DNA of 64,000 nt from DASXTC01 sp036505635 (GCA_036505635.1 DASXTC010000016.1:32526-96525), one strand, 5' to 3'; shown: positions 44,480 to 53,603, counted from the first letter of the stretch. Program-made: numbers and translations. The notes: generated by a model from the letters alone, not told the origin.

Positions 44480-45823
44480 ATGAAAAAGCTCAGTCGCTCC
44501 AGGTTCCTCGTGGGACTCGTCATCACTCTGCTGACCCTATCGATGGGGACGGCCGCCATGGCGCGGCAGGACCAGGGCGCCGCGGCAGGGGAGGAGAAGG
44601 AGAAGAGCGCGCCCGCGGCCCAGTCCGCGCAGCCGGCAAAGCCTGTGCCGGCGACCACTTCGTCCCGGCCCCCGACCCGGGGCAGGTTCGTGGGGGATCA
44701 CTGGACCCCCTACGAGCCCCCATCAGCCGAGTCGTTCCCCCAGGGCTCCACGGTACACGTGATCGTCCCGCACGACACGTTGTGGGATCTGGCGGGCAAG
44801 TACCTCGAAAACCCCTATCTCTGGCCACAGATCTGGGATGTGAACCAGTACGTCAGCGACTCACACTGGATCTACCCGGGGGATCCTCTGTTGATCCCCG
44901 GCAAGCCGACGGTGATCGGTGAAAAGGGGCCGGAGCCCCCCATCGAGGTGCTCGAGCCCACCGCCGGAGCCGTCCCGGCAGCCCCGCCAGAGGAGCAGCC
45001 CGCGGCCCAGGAGCCCCCCGCGGGGGTGACGCTCGCTCCGGCCGGCCCCGTGCTCAGCCCGGTGGCGGACGAGGTGGACGTCTACTGCTCGAACTACATC
45101 ACCGACTCCTTCGAGGAGCCGGCCCTGGAGATCCGCGAACGTGAGGACGGATCGCGCACGATCCTGGGCACGGGAGACATCGTCTTCCTGAACCAGGGAA
45201 TGGGCGGACAGCTCAACGCCGGCGACGAGTTCACGGTCGTGATCGACGAGGGGATCGTCCCTCATCCCATCTTCGCCAAGGAGAACGTCGGGACGAGCGT
45301 GCGGATGCTGGGCCGGGTGAAGGTGATCGCGCTGCAGGAGCGCAGCGCCACCGCCGAGATCGTGGAGGCGTGCGACGGGATCGAGATCGGCGCGAAGCTG
45401 ATCCCGTTCGAGGAGATCCCCGTGCCTCTGACCACACCGGTGTCGTTTCGCAGGTACGGTGTCGAGATGCAGACGGAGAACGCCGGCTACATCGTGGACG
45501 TGATGCCCGACAAGTTGAACATCGGAGCCGGCGACATCGTGAACGTCGACCTGGGAGCCGACAACGGGCTGCAGCCTGGCGACGTGCTGACCATCTTCAG
45601 GGAGTGGGGCGGGACGATCATGTTCGACTCCACCGACAGCTACATCGACAACCAGCAGGCCCGTGCTGAGATGAGACGAACGGAAGGGGACCTCGATCCC
45701 GGCGATTACGCGCAGACGATCTTGGGCCAGGTCGTAATCCTGAGAACGCAGCCGAAGACATCGACGGCCAAGGTGGTCGTCTCGGCAAGGGAGATCAACC
45801 TGGGGGACCGGGTCGGCAAGTAG
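44480..45823 (+). CDS. secreted LysM-domain protein
   Basis: A 447-residue exported protein. A signal peptide (KKLSRSRFLVGLVITLLTLSMGTAAMA) precedes an Ala/Pro/Glu linker, then a LysM-type glycan-binding domain (about 95-145, VIVPHDTLWDLAGKYLENPY...WIYPGDPLLIPG), a second Pro/Ala linker, and about 240 residues of beta-rich sequence with no known domain, apparently containing repeated small barrels (TGDIVFLNQGM, NAGDEFTVV, LQPGDVLTIFRE). ATG 44480 follows GGGAGGC; the upstream ATG at 44441 lacks a signal peptide. It probably binds peptidoglycan. The C-terminal half is new to me. Confidence 0.82.
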   Translation: MKKLSRSRFLVGLVITLLTLSMGTAAMARQDQGAAAGEEKEKSAPAAQSAQPAKPVPATTSSRPPTRGRFVGDHWTPYEPPSAESFPQGSTVHVIVPHDTLWDLAGKYLENPYLWPQIWDVNQYVSDSHWIYPGDPLLIPGKPTVIGEKGPEPPIEVLEPTAGAVPAAPPEEQPAAQEPPAGVTLAPAGPVLSPVADEVDVYCSNYITDSFEEPALEIREREDGSRTILGTGDIVFLNQGMGGQLNAGDEFTVVIDEGIVPHPIFAKENVGTSVRMLGRVKVIALQERSATAEIVEACDGIEIGAKLIPFEEIPVPLTTPVSFRRYGVEMQTENAGYIVDVMPDKLNIGAGDIVNVDLGADNGLQPGDVLTIFREWGGTIMFDSTDSYIDNQQARAEMRRTEGDLDPGDYAQTILGQVVILRTQPKTSTAKVVVSAREINLGDRVGK

Positions 45824-45832
45824 CGCGCCGGC

Positions 45833-46369
45833 TCAGGCTCCGGTCGCCTCGGCGAAGACCTCGGCAGTGAAGACCTCGATCCTGGCGCCCGGCCAGCGCC
45901 AGGCCGAGGAGGGCAGGCCCACCTTGCGGCACGCGGCGCCGAGAAACTCCTCCACGCTCCATCCCTGCCTCGTCGCGACCTGCGGCAGCAGGAGCGCCTT
46001 GCGCCCGCTCGCCGTGACGATCACTCCGTCGCGGCCGATGACGATCTCCGAGGAGCCGGCCACGGCGCGCGGCGGCGAGAGAAGGGATATCTCGAACGCC
46101 ACGCGGGACAGCTCCTCGAGCGTCAGCCGAGGGAAGCGCGTGTCCGCGGTGGCCGCCGCGACGGCGCAGCTCACCACGGTCTCCACGAGAGGCCGGTCCG
46201 ACTCGATGTAGCCGATGCACCCGCGCAGATCGTCGTCGATGTGGAGGCTCACGAAGACGCCGCGACGATCGAGCCGATCTTCCTCGGTGATCACCGGAAC
46301 GAACGGAGCCTCGCCGCGCACGCTCGCCGCGACGGCGGCCCTCGCTGATTCGAGCAGGCGCTTCCTCAC
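45833..46369 (-). CDS. AMMECR1-domain protein (AmmeMemoRadiSam protein A type)
   Basis: A 178-residue protein made of one AMMECR1 domain, with the hallmark LRGCIG (about 55-60), VFVSLHIDDDLRGCIGYIES, FEISLLSPP and the C-terminal ARIEVFTAEVF. The function is unproven; in many microbes it is grouped with a Memo-like protein and a radical-SAM enzyme, neither seen here. GTG 46369 is chosen because AAGGA lies 7 bases before it and it gives the family length; frames further upstream add about 40 unrelated residues. Convergent with the LysM gene, 9 bases apart. Confidence 0.85.
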   Translation of the reverse strand: MRKRLLESARAAVAASVRGEAPFVPVITEEDRLDRRGVFVSLHIDDDLRGCIGYIESDRPLVETVVSCAVAAATADTRFPRLTLEELSRVAFEISLLSPPRAVAGSSEIVIGRDGVIVTASGRKALLLPQVATRQGWSVEEFLGAACRKVGLPSSAWRWPGARIEVFTAEVFAEATGA

Positions 46370-46379
46370 AAAAAAATCC

Positions 46380-46407
46380 TTGACCGCAGAGGACCCTGTG
46401 GTAACAT
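46380..46407 (+). promoter_or_regulatory. candidate promoter of the Fis-like gene
   Basis: TTGACC (46380-46385), 16-base spacer, TAACAT (46402-46407). It overlaps the ribosome site of the AMMECR1 gene on the other strand. The leader to the GTG at 46526 would be about 110 bases. Confidence 0.45.
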
Positions 46408-46525
46408 TCAAGCTCTCCGAAAAACGATGTTCGGCATCATCGAATGGTTCCCGGCCAGAGGCTCTTACGGGTCCTCGTCCATGGTCCATGTTGAGGCTTC
46501 ATTTCCCGGAAAAAGGTGAGACGAA

Positions 46526-46723
46526 GTGACGGGCACGCTCGAGAAGCTCATTGGTGAGTGGGTCAAGGGGGAGATCAAGCTGGAGCAGGCGCTGCGTGAG
46601 TTCGAGAGGAGATACATCACGATCGCGCTCAGGGAGACTCAGGGCAATCGATCGCTTGCCGCGCGCAAGCTTGGAATACACCGTAACACGCTGATCAACA
46701 AGGTCAAGGCGCACAACCTGTAA
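46526..46723 (+). CDS. small Fis-family helix-turn-helix protein
   Basis: A 65-residue protein with a C-terminal Fis-type DNA-binding region (about 30-63, ITIALRETQGNRSLAARKLGIHRNTLINKVK) and a short N-terminal helix in place of the full Fis dimerisation part. It resembles the last domain of sigma-54 activators such as the NtrX in this window, standing alone. GTG 46526 follows AAGGTGAG. It may act as a nucleoid protein or local regulator; targets are unknown. Convergent with pnp. Confidence 0.8.
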   Translation: MTGTLEKLIGEWVKGEIKLEQALREFERRYITIALRETQGNRSLAARKLGIHRNTLINKVKAHNL

Positions 46724-46760
46724 GTGCGCCCTGACCCGATATGACATGACCGGAGAGCTG

Positions 46761-49007
46761 TTACCGGCGTCCCCGGAAGCCTCCCCGGCCGCCGCCGCCC
46801 CCGCGCTCTCGATCCCTGCCGTGTGACGGCCCCTGCGGGCGGCCCCCCGGCCCTCCCCGGCCCCCGCCGGGCCTCCGTGCTGCCCCCTCTCCGGCGCCGG
46901 CCGCGGCCCCCTCTGAGGCCCCTTCCGCCGGCTGGTCCGTCATGAGCGCCCTGCGGCTGAGTCGGACGCGATCCCCGTCGACGTCGATCACCTTGACCAT
47001 GATCTCGTCCCCCTCGCTCAGCTCGTCGTGCGGATCGTTGACCCGGTAGGGAGCGATCTCCGACACGTGCAGCAGCCCTTCGAGCCCGGGGAGGATCTCG
47101 ACGAACGCTCCGAAGTTCACGAGCCGCTTGACCTTCCCCATGTAGGACTTGCCGACCTCGGCCTCCGTGGTCAGCTCCGTGATGATCTCGAGCGCCATCC
47201 TGGCGGAGGCCTCGTCAACGGAGGCGATCTCGACGCGACCGTCGTCGTTGATCTCGATCTTGGCGCCGGTCCTCTCCACGATCGATCGGATCATCTTGCC
47301 GCCCGGCCCGATCACTTCGCGGATCTTGTCCTTCGGGATCGTTACCGTGATCATCCGCGGGGCGAACGTGGAGATCGCTTCCCGGTGAGTCGGCATCGCC
47401 TGCAGCATCCTGTCCAGGATGAAGAGACGCCCCTCACGGGCCTGCTCCAGAGCCCGGGACATGATCTCGTGTGAGATCCCCTTGATCTTGATGTCCATCT
47501 GCACCGCGGTGATCCCGTTGCTCGACCCTGCGATCTTGAAGTCCATGTCGCCGTAATGGTCTTCCACGCCGGCGATGTCGGAGAGGATCGCGTAGTCGTC
47601 TCCCTCCTTCATGAGGCCCATGGCGATGCCGGCGATGGGCGCCCGCATCGGGACGCCCGCGTCGAGCAGGGCCAGGGTGCCGCCGCAGATCGACGCCATC
47701 GAGGAGGACCCGTTCGACTCGAGGATGTCCGAGACGATCCGGATGGTGTACGGGAACTGATCCACCTCCGGGACCATCACTCTCAGGGCCCGTTCGGCGA
47801 GCGCCCCGTGGCCGATCTCGCGCCGGCCGGGGCCCCGCAGGAACTTCACCTCCCCGACCGAAAAGGGCGGGAAGTTGTAGTGGAGCATGAATCGCCGCTG
47901 GGACTCCCCCTCGAGCCAGTCCAGCTTCTGGGCATCGGCCGAGGTGCCCAGCGTGACGGTGACGAGGGCTTGCGTCTCGCCGCGAGTGAACACCGCCGAG
48001 CCGTGCGTGCGCGGCAATACGCTCACGTCGCAGGTGATGGGACGGATCTGGTTGAACTCGCGCTTGTCGAACCGGCGCCGCTGCTTGAGGATTTCGCGGC
48101 GCGCGAGCCTCTCGTGGACCTGCTCGAAGATCTGCGAGGTCATCCGCCTCTGATCCGGGTTGTCGGCGGGGATCCCCTCCAGCAGGATCTCCTTGACGCG
48201 GGCGACCGCCCTGTAGCTGTCGATCTTCGCGGGGATCGAGAGAGCCTCGATCAGCGGACCCCCCACCGACGCCTCCACCTGCCGGTAGAGGTCGGCCGGG
48301 AGCTCCTTGCGGATCACTTGACGGCGCGTGATCCCCATGGCCGCGCACATCTCCTCCTGCACCTCGACGATCCGGCGGCAGGTCTGCTGCCCCGCCGCGA
48401 TCGCCGCCAGGATCTGGGCCTCGCTCACCTCGCTGGCGCCCGCCTCGACCATGACGACGTCATCGCGACCGGCCGCGACCACCAGATCGAGGCGGCTCGA
48501 GAGCAGCTCCTTCTCGGTCGGATTGACCACCACCTGATCGTTGATGATCCCGACGCGCACGGCGGCGATTGGCATCGGGAAGGGGATGTCGGACAGGTAC
48601 AGCGCGCACGAAGCGCCTATGACCGCCAGCGTGTCAGGGTCGTTCTCCTGGTCGTAGGACAGGACCAGCGCGACCACCTGGGTCTCGCAATTCCATCCTT
48701 CCGGGAAGAGGGGCCTGATCGGCCGGTCGATCAGCCGGGATGTCAGGATCTCCTTCTCGTTCGGCCGGCCCTCGCGTTTGAAGAAACCACCGGGGATCTT
48801 CCCGGCGGCGTATGTGTTCTCGCGGTAATCCACGGTCAGCGGGACGAAGTCGATGTCGGCCTTCGGTCTTCTGTCGGCGCAGGCGGTGACCAGAACTACC
48901 GTGTCACCGTAACGGATGGTGACGGAGCCGTCCGCCTGCTTGGCCAGCCGACCTGTCTCGATGGTGAGCGTTCGCCCCGAAATCTCTAATTCGCGTACAA
49001 GATGCAC
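46761..49007 (-). CDS. pnp: polyribonucleotide nucleotidyltransferase (PNPase)
   Basis: 3'-5' phosphorolytic exoribonuclease, 748 residues. Two RNase PH domains (about 10-215 and 315-540; GKIPGGFFKREGRPNEKE and FTRGETQALVTVTLGT) flank a helical linker, followed by a KH domain (IREVIGPGGKMIRSIVERTGAKIEI) and an S1 domain (GKVKRLVNFGAFVEILPGLEGLLHVSEIA). It ends with a Gly/Arg-rich tail of about 45 residues (RGG-like), longer than in E. coli. It forms the degradosome-type RNA turnover trimer. It is the last gene of the rimP operon. Confidence 0.97.
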   Translation of the reverse strand: MHLVRELEISGRTLTIETGRLAKQADGSVTIRYGDTVVLVTACADRRPKADIDFVPLTVDYRENTYAAGKIPGGFFKREGRPNEKEILTSRLIDRPIRPLFPEGWNCETQVVALVLSYDQENDPDTLAVIGASCALYLSDIPFPMPIAAVRVGIINDQVVVNPTEKELLSSRLDLVVAAGRDDVVMVEAGASEVSEAQILAAIAAGQQTCRRIVEVQEEMCAAMGITRRQVIRKELPADLYRQVEASVGGPLIEALSIPAKIDSYRAVARVKEILLEGIPADNPDQRRMTSQIFEQVHERLARREILKQRRRFDKREFNQIRPITCDVSVLPRTHGSAVFTRGETQALVTVTLGTSADAQKLDWLEGESQRRFMLHYNFPPFSVGEVKFLRGPGRREIGHGALAERALRVMVPEVDQFPYTIRIVSDILESNGSSSMASICGGTLALLDAGVPMRAPIAGIAMGLMKEGDDYAILSDIAGVEDHYGDMDFKIAGSSNGITAVQMDIKIKGISHEIMSRALEQAREGRLFILDRMLQAMPTHREAISTFAPRMITVTIPKDKIREVIGPGGKMIRSIVERTGAKIEINDDGRVEIASVDEASARMALEIITELTTEAEVGKSYMGKVKRLVNFGAFVEILPGLEGLLHVSEIAPYRVNDPHDELSEGDEIMVKVIDVDGDRVRLSRRALMTDQPAEGASEGAAAGAGEGAARRPGGGRGGPGGRPQGPSHGRDRERGGGGGRGGFRGRR

Positions 49008-49158
49008 GGAATCCTCCGGATGGGTGTGTGTGGGAAAAGCACGTCATGGATGAGCCCGTCCGGGCGCGGGGGAAAGCTGCTAGCTAAGGGCGGGAAGAAG
49101 CCGTTTGATAGGGGGTGCTTGATAGAACCGCAAATATAACCCCTAGTGTCGTGGCTTC

Positions 49159-49175
49159 CCTCCGCCGTCCGGAGG
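49159..49175 (-). other. rpsO-pnp intergenic hairpin
   Basis: CCTCCG and CGGAGG (49159-49164 / 49170-49175) form a 6-base stem with a 5-base loop just after rpsO. This is the place where E. coli carries the RNase III site through which PNPase limits its own mRNA. There is no T-run, so it is probably a processing or stability element, by analogy. Confidence 0.4.
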
Positions 49176-49187
49176 CGAGGCTCGCGC

Positions 49188-49457
49188 CTACTTTCTGATG
49201 CCGAGGCGCTCGATGACCTCCTTGTACCTTTCGACGTCGTTGTCCTTGATGTAGTCGAGCAACCGGCGACGCTTGCCGACAAGCTGGAGCAACCCTCTGC
49301 GGGAGTGATGGTCCTTCTTGTGGGACTTGAAATGCTCCGTCAGACCTTCGATTCGCCGGGAAAGGATGGCGATCTGAACCTCGGGTGACCCCGTGTCCGC
49401 GGGATGGACACGGTAGGTCTCGATGATCTGGCTCTTCAGCTCTCTCGTCAGTGCCAA
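49188..49457 (-). CDS. rpsO: 30S ribosomal protein S15
   Basis: Small-subunit protein that binds 16S rRNA helices 20-22. From TTG at 49457 it is 89 residues, the exact family length, with LTRELKSQIIETYRVH, DTGSPEVQIAILSRRI, HSRRGLLQLVGKRRRLLDYI and the ending YKEVIERLGIRK. AGGAG lies 8 bases before the TTG; an in-frame upstream start would add 20 non-family residues. It lies between truB and pnp, the standard order. Confidence 0.96.
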   Translation of the reverse strand: MALTRELKSQIIETYRVHPADTGSPEVQIAILSRRIEGLTEHFKSHKKDHHSRRGLLQLVGKRRRLLDYIKDNDVERYKEVIERLGIRK

Positions 49458-49567
49458 AACCGTTCTCCTGCCGGCTCCAAGCCGGGTTTTTTGCCGTTTG
49501 TCCGACGATTGTCGCAACGCATCCTAACACCGGGTTGCGGACCTTGTAAAGGTCAAAGACCCTCGCG

Positions 49568-50500
49568 TCAGGAGGCCAGGACCACGGCGGGCCGGAAGGT
49601 CAGCTCACCCTCCGGTGTCGTGGTCCTTATGGCGACTCCGAGCAGGTTCCCACGCTCGTCCTCGACCCGGACGGCGCCCGGAAAGGGGCCGGCGTCGGCA
49701 GCGGCGGCCTGGCCTGGAACGATGTCCAGCACTGTGAGCGTCCGACCGTGGCGCATCGCGGCTGCGCCGTCAGGAGTCGTCGTGACGGCCGGCAGGCCGA
49801 GATCGAGGTCGTTGAGCCCGATCCCAATCTCGTCGAGGGCCCCGCGGGAGCCGCTCGCGCGCACTTCGCTCAATGGGTGAGCCACCTCCGCCGTGAACGA
49901 CCCGCTCGCCAGACGCCGGAGCTGCTCGAGATGGGCGCCGCACCCGAGGACCTCCCCCAGGTCGTGCGCCAGGGAACGGACGTAGGTCCCCGGCGACGTC
50001 TCGACCTCGAAGCGCACCACGCCGCCTGCGCACTCGAGGATGTCGAGGCGGAAGATGGTCACCGGCACGGGAGTGAGGGGGACCTCGATTCCCCGCCGGG
50101 CGAGGCGGTGCATCGGCTGGCCATTTATCTTCCGGGCGGAGAAGGGAGGCGGAGCCTGCATTTGCGCTCCCGCGAAGCGGGCGGCCGCCTCGCGCACCTG
50201 GGTGGCGGAGAGCCCCTCGACCCCCCTGGTGGCCATGACCCGGCCGCCGGAGTCGTAGGTGTCGGTGGTGACGCCGAGCCGGATCGCGCCGGCGTAGAGC
50301 TTTCTGGCCGCGGTCAGGAAGCGCGACAGCCGTGTCGCCCGGCCGACGCACAGCGGGAGCACTCCCGTGGCGAACGGGTCCAGCGTGCCGGTGTGGCCGA
50401 CGCGCAGGCGGCCCGTGAACTGGCGCACCTCCTCCACGACGTCGTGCGAGGTGGGTCCGGCGGGCTTGTCCACGACGAGGACTCCCTCGAACGGAGTCAC
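49568..50500 (-). CDS. truB: tRNA pseudouridine-55 synthase
   Basis: Makes pseudouridine 55 in the T-loop of tRNAs. 310 residues. The N-terminus has GVLVVDKPAGPTSHDVV and the catalytic aspartate D41 in GHTGTLDPFATGVLPLC, then KLYAGAIRLGVTTDTYD and SPGTYVRSLAHDLG. The C-terminal part carries a PUA-like domain. It starts with GTG, overlapping the rbfA stop by 4 bases. Confidence 0.96.
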   Translation of the reverse strand: MTPFEGVLVVDKPAGPTSHDVVEEVRQFTGRLRVGHTGTLDPFATGVLPLCVGRATRLSRFLTAARKLYAGAIRLGVTTDTYDSGGRVMATRGVEGLSATQVREAAARFAGAQMQAPPPFSARKINGQPMHRLARRGIEVPLTPVPVTIFRLDILECAGGVVRFEVETSPGTYVRSLAHDLGEVLGCGAHLEQLRRLASGSFTAEVAHPLSEVRASGSRGALDEIGIGLNDLDLGLPAVTTTPDGAAAMRHGRTLTVLDIVPGQAAAADAGPFPGAVRVEDERGNLLGVAIRTTTPEGELTFRPAVVLAS

Positions 50501-50868
50501 TTCTCGTCCTCGGGATCATGGGGATCCCGCGCGCGCGTCTTCTCGATCAACGCCTCGATGTGGGAGCCGTACTCGATCGAGGTGTCCATGGCAAAGGCGA
50601 TCTCCGGCGTGTACCTGAGGCGCAGCGTCTGTCCCAGGCGCCTGCGGATGAACCCGCGCGCCGCCTTGAGCGCCGCCAGCGAGTCCTCGCGGGCCGGACC
50701 CTCATGAAGCATGGAGACGAAAACCTTCGCGTGCTTCAGATCTCCGCTCATCGACACGCCCGTCACGGTCACGAAGCCGAGCCGGGTGTCGTGCAGCTCC
50801 GTCTGGACGAGACGGGCGACCTCGTCACGTACGAGGTCCGACACCTTCTCGTGGCGGGCACCGGGCAT
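50497..50868 (-). CDS. rbfA: ribosome-binding factor A
   Basis: A 123-residue KH-fold protein needed for 30S maturation and cold growth. Family features are RHEKVSDLVRDEVARLVQTEL, LGFVTVTGVSMSGDLKHAKVFVS and LGQTLRLRYTPEIAFAMD. It lies 12 bases after the DUF503 gene and overlaps truB. Confidence 0.95.
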   Translation of the reverse strand: MPGARHEKVSDLVRDEVARLVQTELHDTRLGFVTVTGVSMSGDLKHAKVFVSMLHEGPAREDSLAALKAARGFIRRRLGQTLRLRYTPEIAFAMDTSIEYGSHIEALIEKTRARDPHDPEDEK

Positions 50869-50880
50869 CGTCGTCGCGCC

Positions 50881-51162
50881 TCAGATGTAGTCGATCTCGC
50901 GCTGGGTGATCTCGCCCGGGATCTGGGCTTCCACTTCGGCCAGGATCGCCTGGAACATCCCTTCGAGCGGCGGCCTCGACGAGGCGACCGCGACGATCCC
51001 AAGGACGGCCCGCTGCCATAGATCCTGGCCGTCGACCTCCGCCAGCGAGATGTTATGGCGTCCGCGCAGGCGGTCCTTGAGGCTCCTGATGACCTGCCTC
51101 TTGTCCTTGAGGGACCGTGAGAAAGGCAGATGCACGGCGATCGTGAGGATGCCGACGGTCAG
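50881..51162 (-). CDS. DUF503 (YlxP-like) protein, apparently started at CTG
   Basis: A 93-residue YlxP-like protein, found in this operon in many Gram-positive and deep-branching bacteria; function unknown, probably ribosome-linked. The conserved part reads SRSLKDKRQVIRSLKDRL and NISLAEVDGQDLWQ. ATG, GTG or TTG starts exist only from 51135, which would cut off the first family strand. Reading from CTG at 51162 gives the expected N-terminus (TVGILTIAVHLPF), and AAGGAG lies 8 bases before it. The CTG overlaps the infB stop as CTGA, in place of the usual ATGA. Confidence 0.85.
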   Translation of the reverse strand: MTVGILTIAVHLPFSRSLKDKRQVIRSLKDRLRGRHNISLAEVDGQDLWQRAVLGIVAVASSRPPLEGMFQAILAEVEAQIPGEITQREIDYI

Positions 51163-53579
51163 GCGTAGAGCTCCTTATTCACGACCTTCTCGACCTTGAA
51201 GGCCTCGATCACGTCTCCGGGCTTGATGTCGGAGAACTTGTCCAGGCCGATGCCGCACTCGTAGCCCGACTTCACCTCGCCCACGTCCTCCTTGAAGCGC
51301 CGCAGGGAGTTGGCCTTGCCCGTGTAGATGACGACGTTGTCGCGCAGGAGGCGTACGTCGGCGTTGCGGACCATCCTGCCCTCGGTGACGAGGCATCCGG
51401 CCACGATGCCGTACTTGGGGACCTTGAAGGTGTTGCGGACCTCGGCGCGGCCCACGGCGACCTCGTGGAACGTCGGCTCGAGCATCCCCGCCATCGCGGC
51501 CTTGATCTCGTTGGCCACGTTGTAAATGACGGTGTGAAGGCGGATGTCGACCTCCTCCTTCTCTGCGAGCTCGGCCGCCTTCTTCTCGGGCCTCACGTTG
51601 AAGCCCACGACGATCGAGTTGGTCGTGGCGGCCAGCAGAACGTCCGATTCCGTGATGGCGCCGGTGGAGGCGTGGATGACGCGCACCTTGACCTTAGGGG
51701 AGGTGAGGTCCCCGAGGATCTGGGTGAGCGCTTCGCTCGAACCCTGGACGTCGGCCTTCACGACAAGGCTCAGCTCCTTGACGATCCCCTCCTGGATCTT
51801 CTGAAAGAGATGGTCGAGCGTGAGACGGGACGTCTTCTGGAGCGTGTCCTCGCGGAGCTTCTGCTGGCGGAATGCGCCTATCTGCCGGGCCTTCCATTCC
51901 TCGGTGATGACCTTGAAGAGGTCACCCGCCTGGGGGACCCCCTGCAGACCGAGGACCTCGACGGGTCTGGACGGCGGCGCCTCCGTGCTCTTCTCACCGG
52001 CATCGTCGAGCATCGCGCGCACCTTCCCGCTCACAGCGCCCGCGATGAAGGGATCGCCCACGCGCAGCGTCCCGTTCTGGACGAGGACCGTGGCCACCGG
52101 GCCGCGGCTCCGGTCGAGTCGCGCTTCGAGGACGGTCCCGGACGCGGGTAGCTTCGGATCGGCCTTCAGATCCAGCATGTCGGCGACCAGGAGGATCATC
52201 TCGAGCAGGTCCTCGATGCCCGTCCTCTTCTTGGCCGATATGGGGACGCAGACGATCTGGCCTCCCCAATCCTCCACGAGCAGGTTGCGGTCGGCGAGCT
52301 GTTTCTTGACGACGTCCGGCTTGGCCTCCGGCTTGTCGATCTTGTTGATCGCCACGATGATGGGGACGGCGGCCGCCCGGGCGTGGTCGATCGCCTCGAT
52401 GGTCTGCGGCATCACGCCATCGTCTGCGGCCACTACCAGGATCACGATGTCGGTGACCTTGGCGCCCCGCGCGCGCATCAGCGTGAAGGCCTCGTGGCCC
52501 GGCGTATCGAGAAAAGTGATGCTCCGCGATCTCGTGGTGACCGTGTAGGCGCCAATGTGCTGGGTGATGCCCCCGTGCTCGCCCTCCACCACCCGCGTCT
52601 CGCGGATGGCGTCCAGGAGCGACGTCTTCCCGTGGTCGACGTGGCCCATCACGGTGACGACTGGCGGTCGCGTCACGCGCTCGCCCCCGCGAAGCGACTC
52701 GCGCTCCTCCAGGACAGCGCTCTCCTCGAAGGAGACGAAGGTCAGCTCGAAGCCGAACTCCAGGGCGATCTGGCGGGCCGTCTCCGGGTCCATCGGGCGG
52801 TTCATGTTGGACATGACGCCGCGCATCAGCAGCTTTTTGAGGACGTCGTTGGGCTTCACCCCCATCTTCTCGGACAGGTCCCGCACCGTGACTCCCTCCG
52901 AGATCGAGAGCGGCTTGGGCGGGCCCGCGGGAATGACGGGCGCCGGCGCCGGCTTCGGCTCCATGACGGCGCCCCGCGGGGCGGGACGGTTCTGCGGAGA
53001 GGAGGTCGCCGCGGGCCTTGCGGGCTGATGTCCGGGCCTGGCCGGCTGGCTCTGCGCGCGCGGCGCCGCGGGCGCCGGGGACGAGGGTGGCGGTCTATGG
53101 CCCGACTGGGGCGTGGCGGCGGGGGGTCTGGCGCCTGCGCCCGGCGGCGCAGCCGTTCCGGTGCCTCTGCCGGCCGGCGGGCGCACCCCCTGCGAAGGAG
53201 GCGGGCCGGATGTGCGGGCCGGCGCGGGCTTGGGTGGATGCGTCACCTCTGACGGTCTGGCCGGAGGCCTGGGAGCGGCGGGCGGCGCGGCGGCGGGCCG
53301 CGCGGGCGCGGCCGGAGTCTTCAGCGGGGCATGCGCCGATGGGGTCTGAGCCTTGGGGGGCGCTTGCGCGGCGGGGGCTTTCGCTTTCGACGGGGGGGCG
53401 GGCGCGGGGGCGGCCGCAGCCTGCTTCGATGCGGGAGCCCGGAGCAATTTCCCGAGCTCTTCGTCGACGCTGCTGAGGTTCGAGCGGATCTCCACTCCGT
53501 GGGAGCGGAGCCGCTCGGCGACCTCCTTCACAGGCAGGCCGAGTCGTTTTGCCAGCTCGTGCACCCTGATCTTCGCCAT
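51159..53579 (-). CDS. infB: translation initiation factor IF-2
   Basis: GTPase of 806 residues that brings initiator tRNA to the 30S subunit. It has a small N-terminal IF2_N domain (IRVHELAKRLGLPVKEVAERL), a Pro/Ala-rich linker (about 50-215), a second IF2_N domain (VTVRDLSEKMGVKPNDVLKKL), the G domain with GHVDHGKTS near 309-317, DTPGHEAF and NKID, and domains II-IV to the end. Start ATG 53579, 24 bases after nusA. Its stop overlaps the CTG start of DUF503. Confidence 0.97.
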   Translation of the reverse strand: MAKIRVHELAKRLGLPVKEVAERLRSHGVEIRSNLSSVDEELGKLLRAPASKQAAAAPAPAPPSKAKAPAAQAPPKAQTPSAHAPLKTPAAPARPAAAPPAAPRPPARPSEVTHPPKPAPARTSGPPPSQGVRPPAGRGTGTAAPPGAGARPPAATPQSGHRPPPSSPAPAAPRAQSQPARPGHQPARPAATSSPQNRPAPRGAVMEPKPAPAPVIPAGPPKPLSISEGVTVRDLSEKMGVKPNDVLKKLLMRGVMSNMNRPMDPETARQIALEFGFELTFVSFEESAVLEERESLRGGERVTRPPVVTVMGHVDHGKTSLLDAIRETRVVEGEHGGITQHIGAYTVTTRSRSITFLDTPGHEAFTLMRARGAKVTDIVILVVAADDGVMPQTIEAIDHARAAAVPIIVAINKIDKPEAKPDVVKKQLADRNLLVEDWGGQIVCVPISAKKRTGIEDLLEMILLVADMLDLKADPKLPASGTVLEARLDRSRGPVATVLVQNGTLRVGDPFIAGAVSGKVRAMLDDAGEKSTEAPPSRPVEVLGLQGVPQAGDLFKVITEEWKARQIGAFRQQKLREDTLQKTSRLTLDHLFQKIQEGIVKELSLVVKADVQGSSEALTQILGDLTSPKVKVRVIHASTGAITESDVLLAATTNSIVVGFNVRPEKKAAELAEKEEVDIRLHTVIYNVANEIKAAMAGMLEPTFHEVAVGRAEVRNTFKVPKYGIVAGCLVTEGRMVRNADVRLLRDNVVIYTGKANSLRRFKEDVGEVKSGYECGIGLDKFSDIKPGDVIEAFKVEKVVNKELYA

Positions 53580-53603
53580 CTGATCCAGTACCTCCCGGGG
53601 CCC

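Noticed and set aside
47556..48989. Plus-strand open frame opposite pnp
   Set aside because: Mirror of the PNPase reading frame, with a biased Arg/Asp/His composition.
49133..49138. TATATT on the minus strand upstream of pnp as a pnp promoter
   Set aside because: No acceptable -35 box at 15-19 bases; kept only as a possibility.
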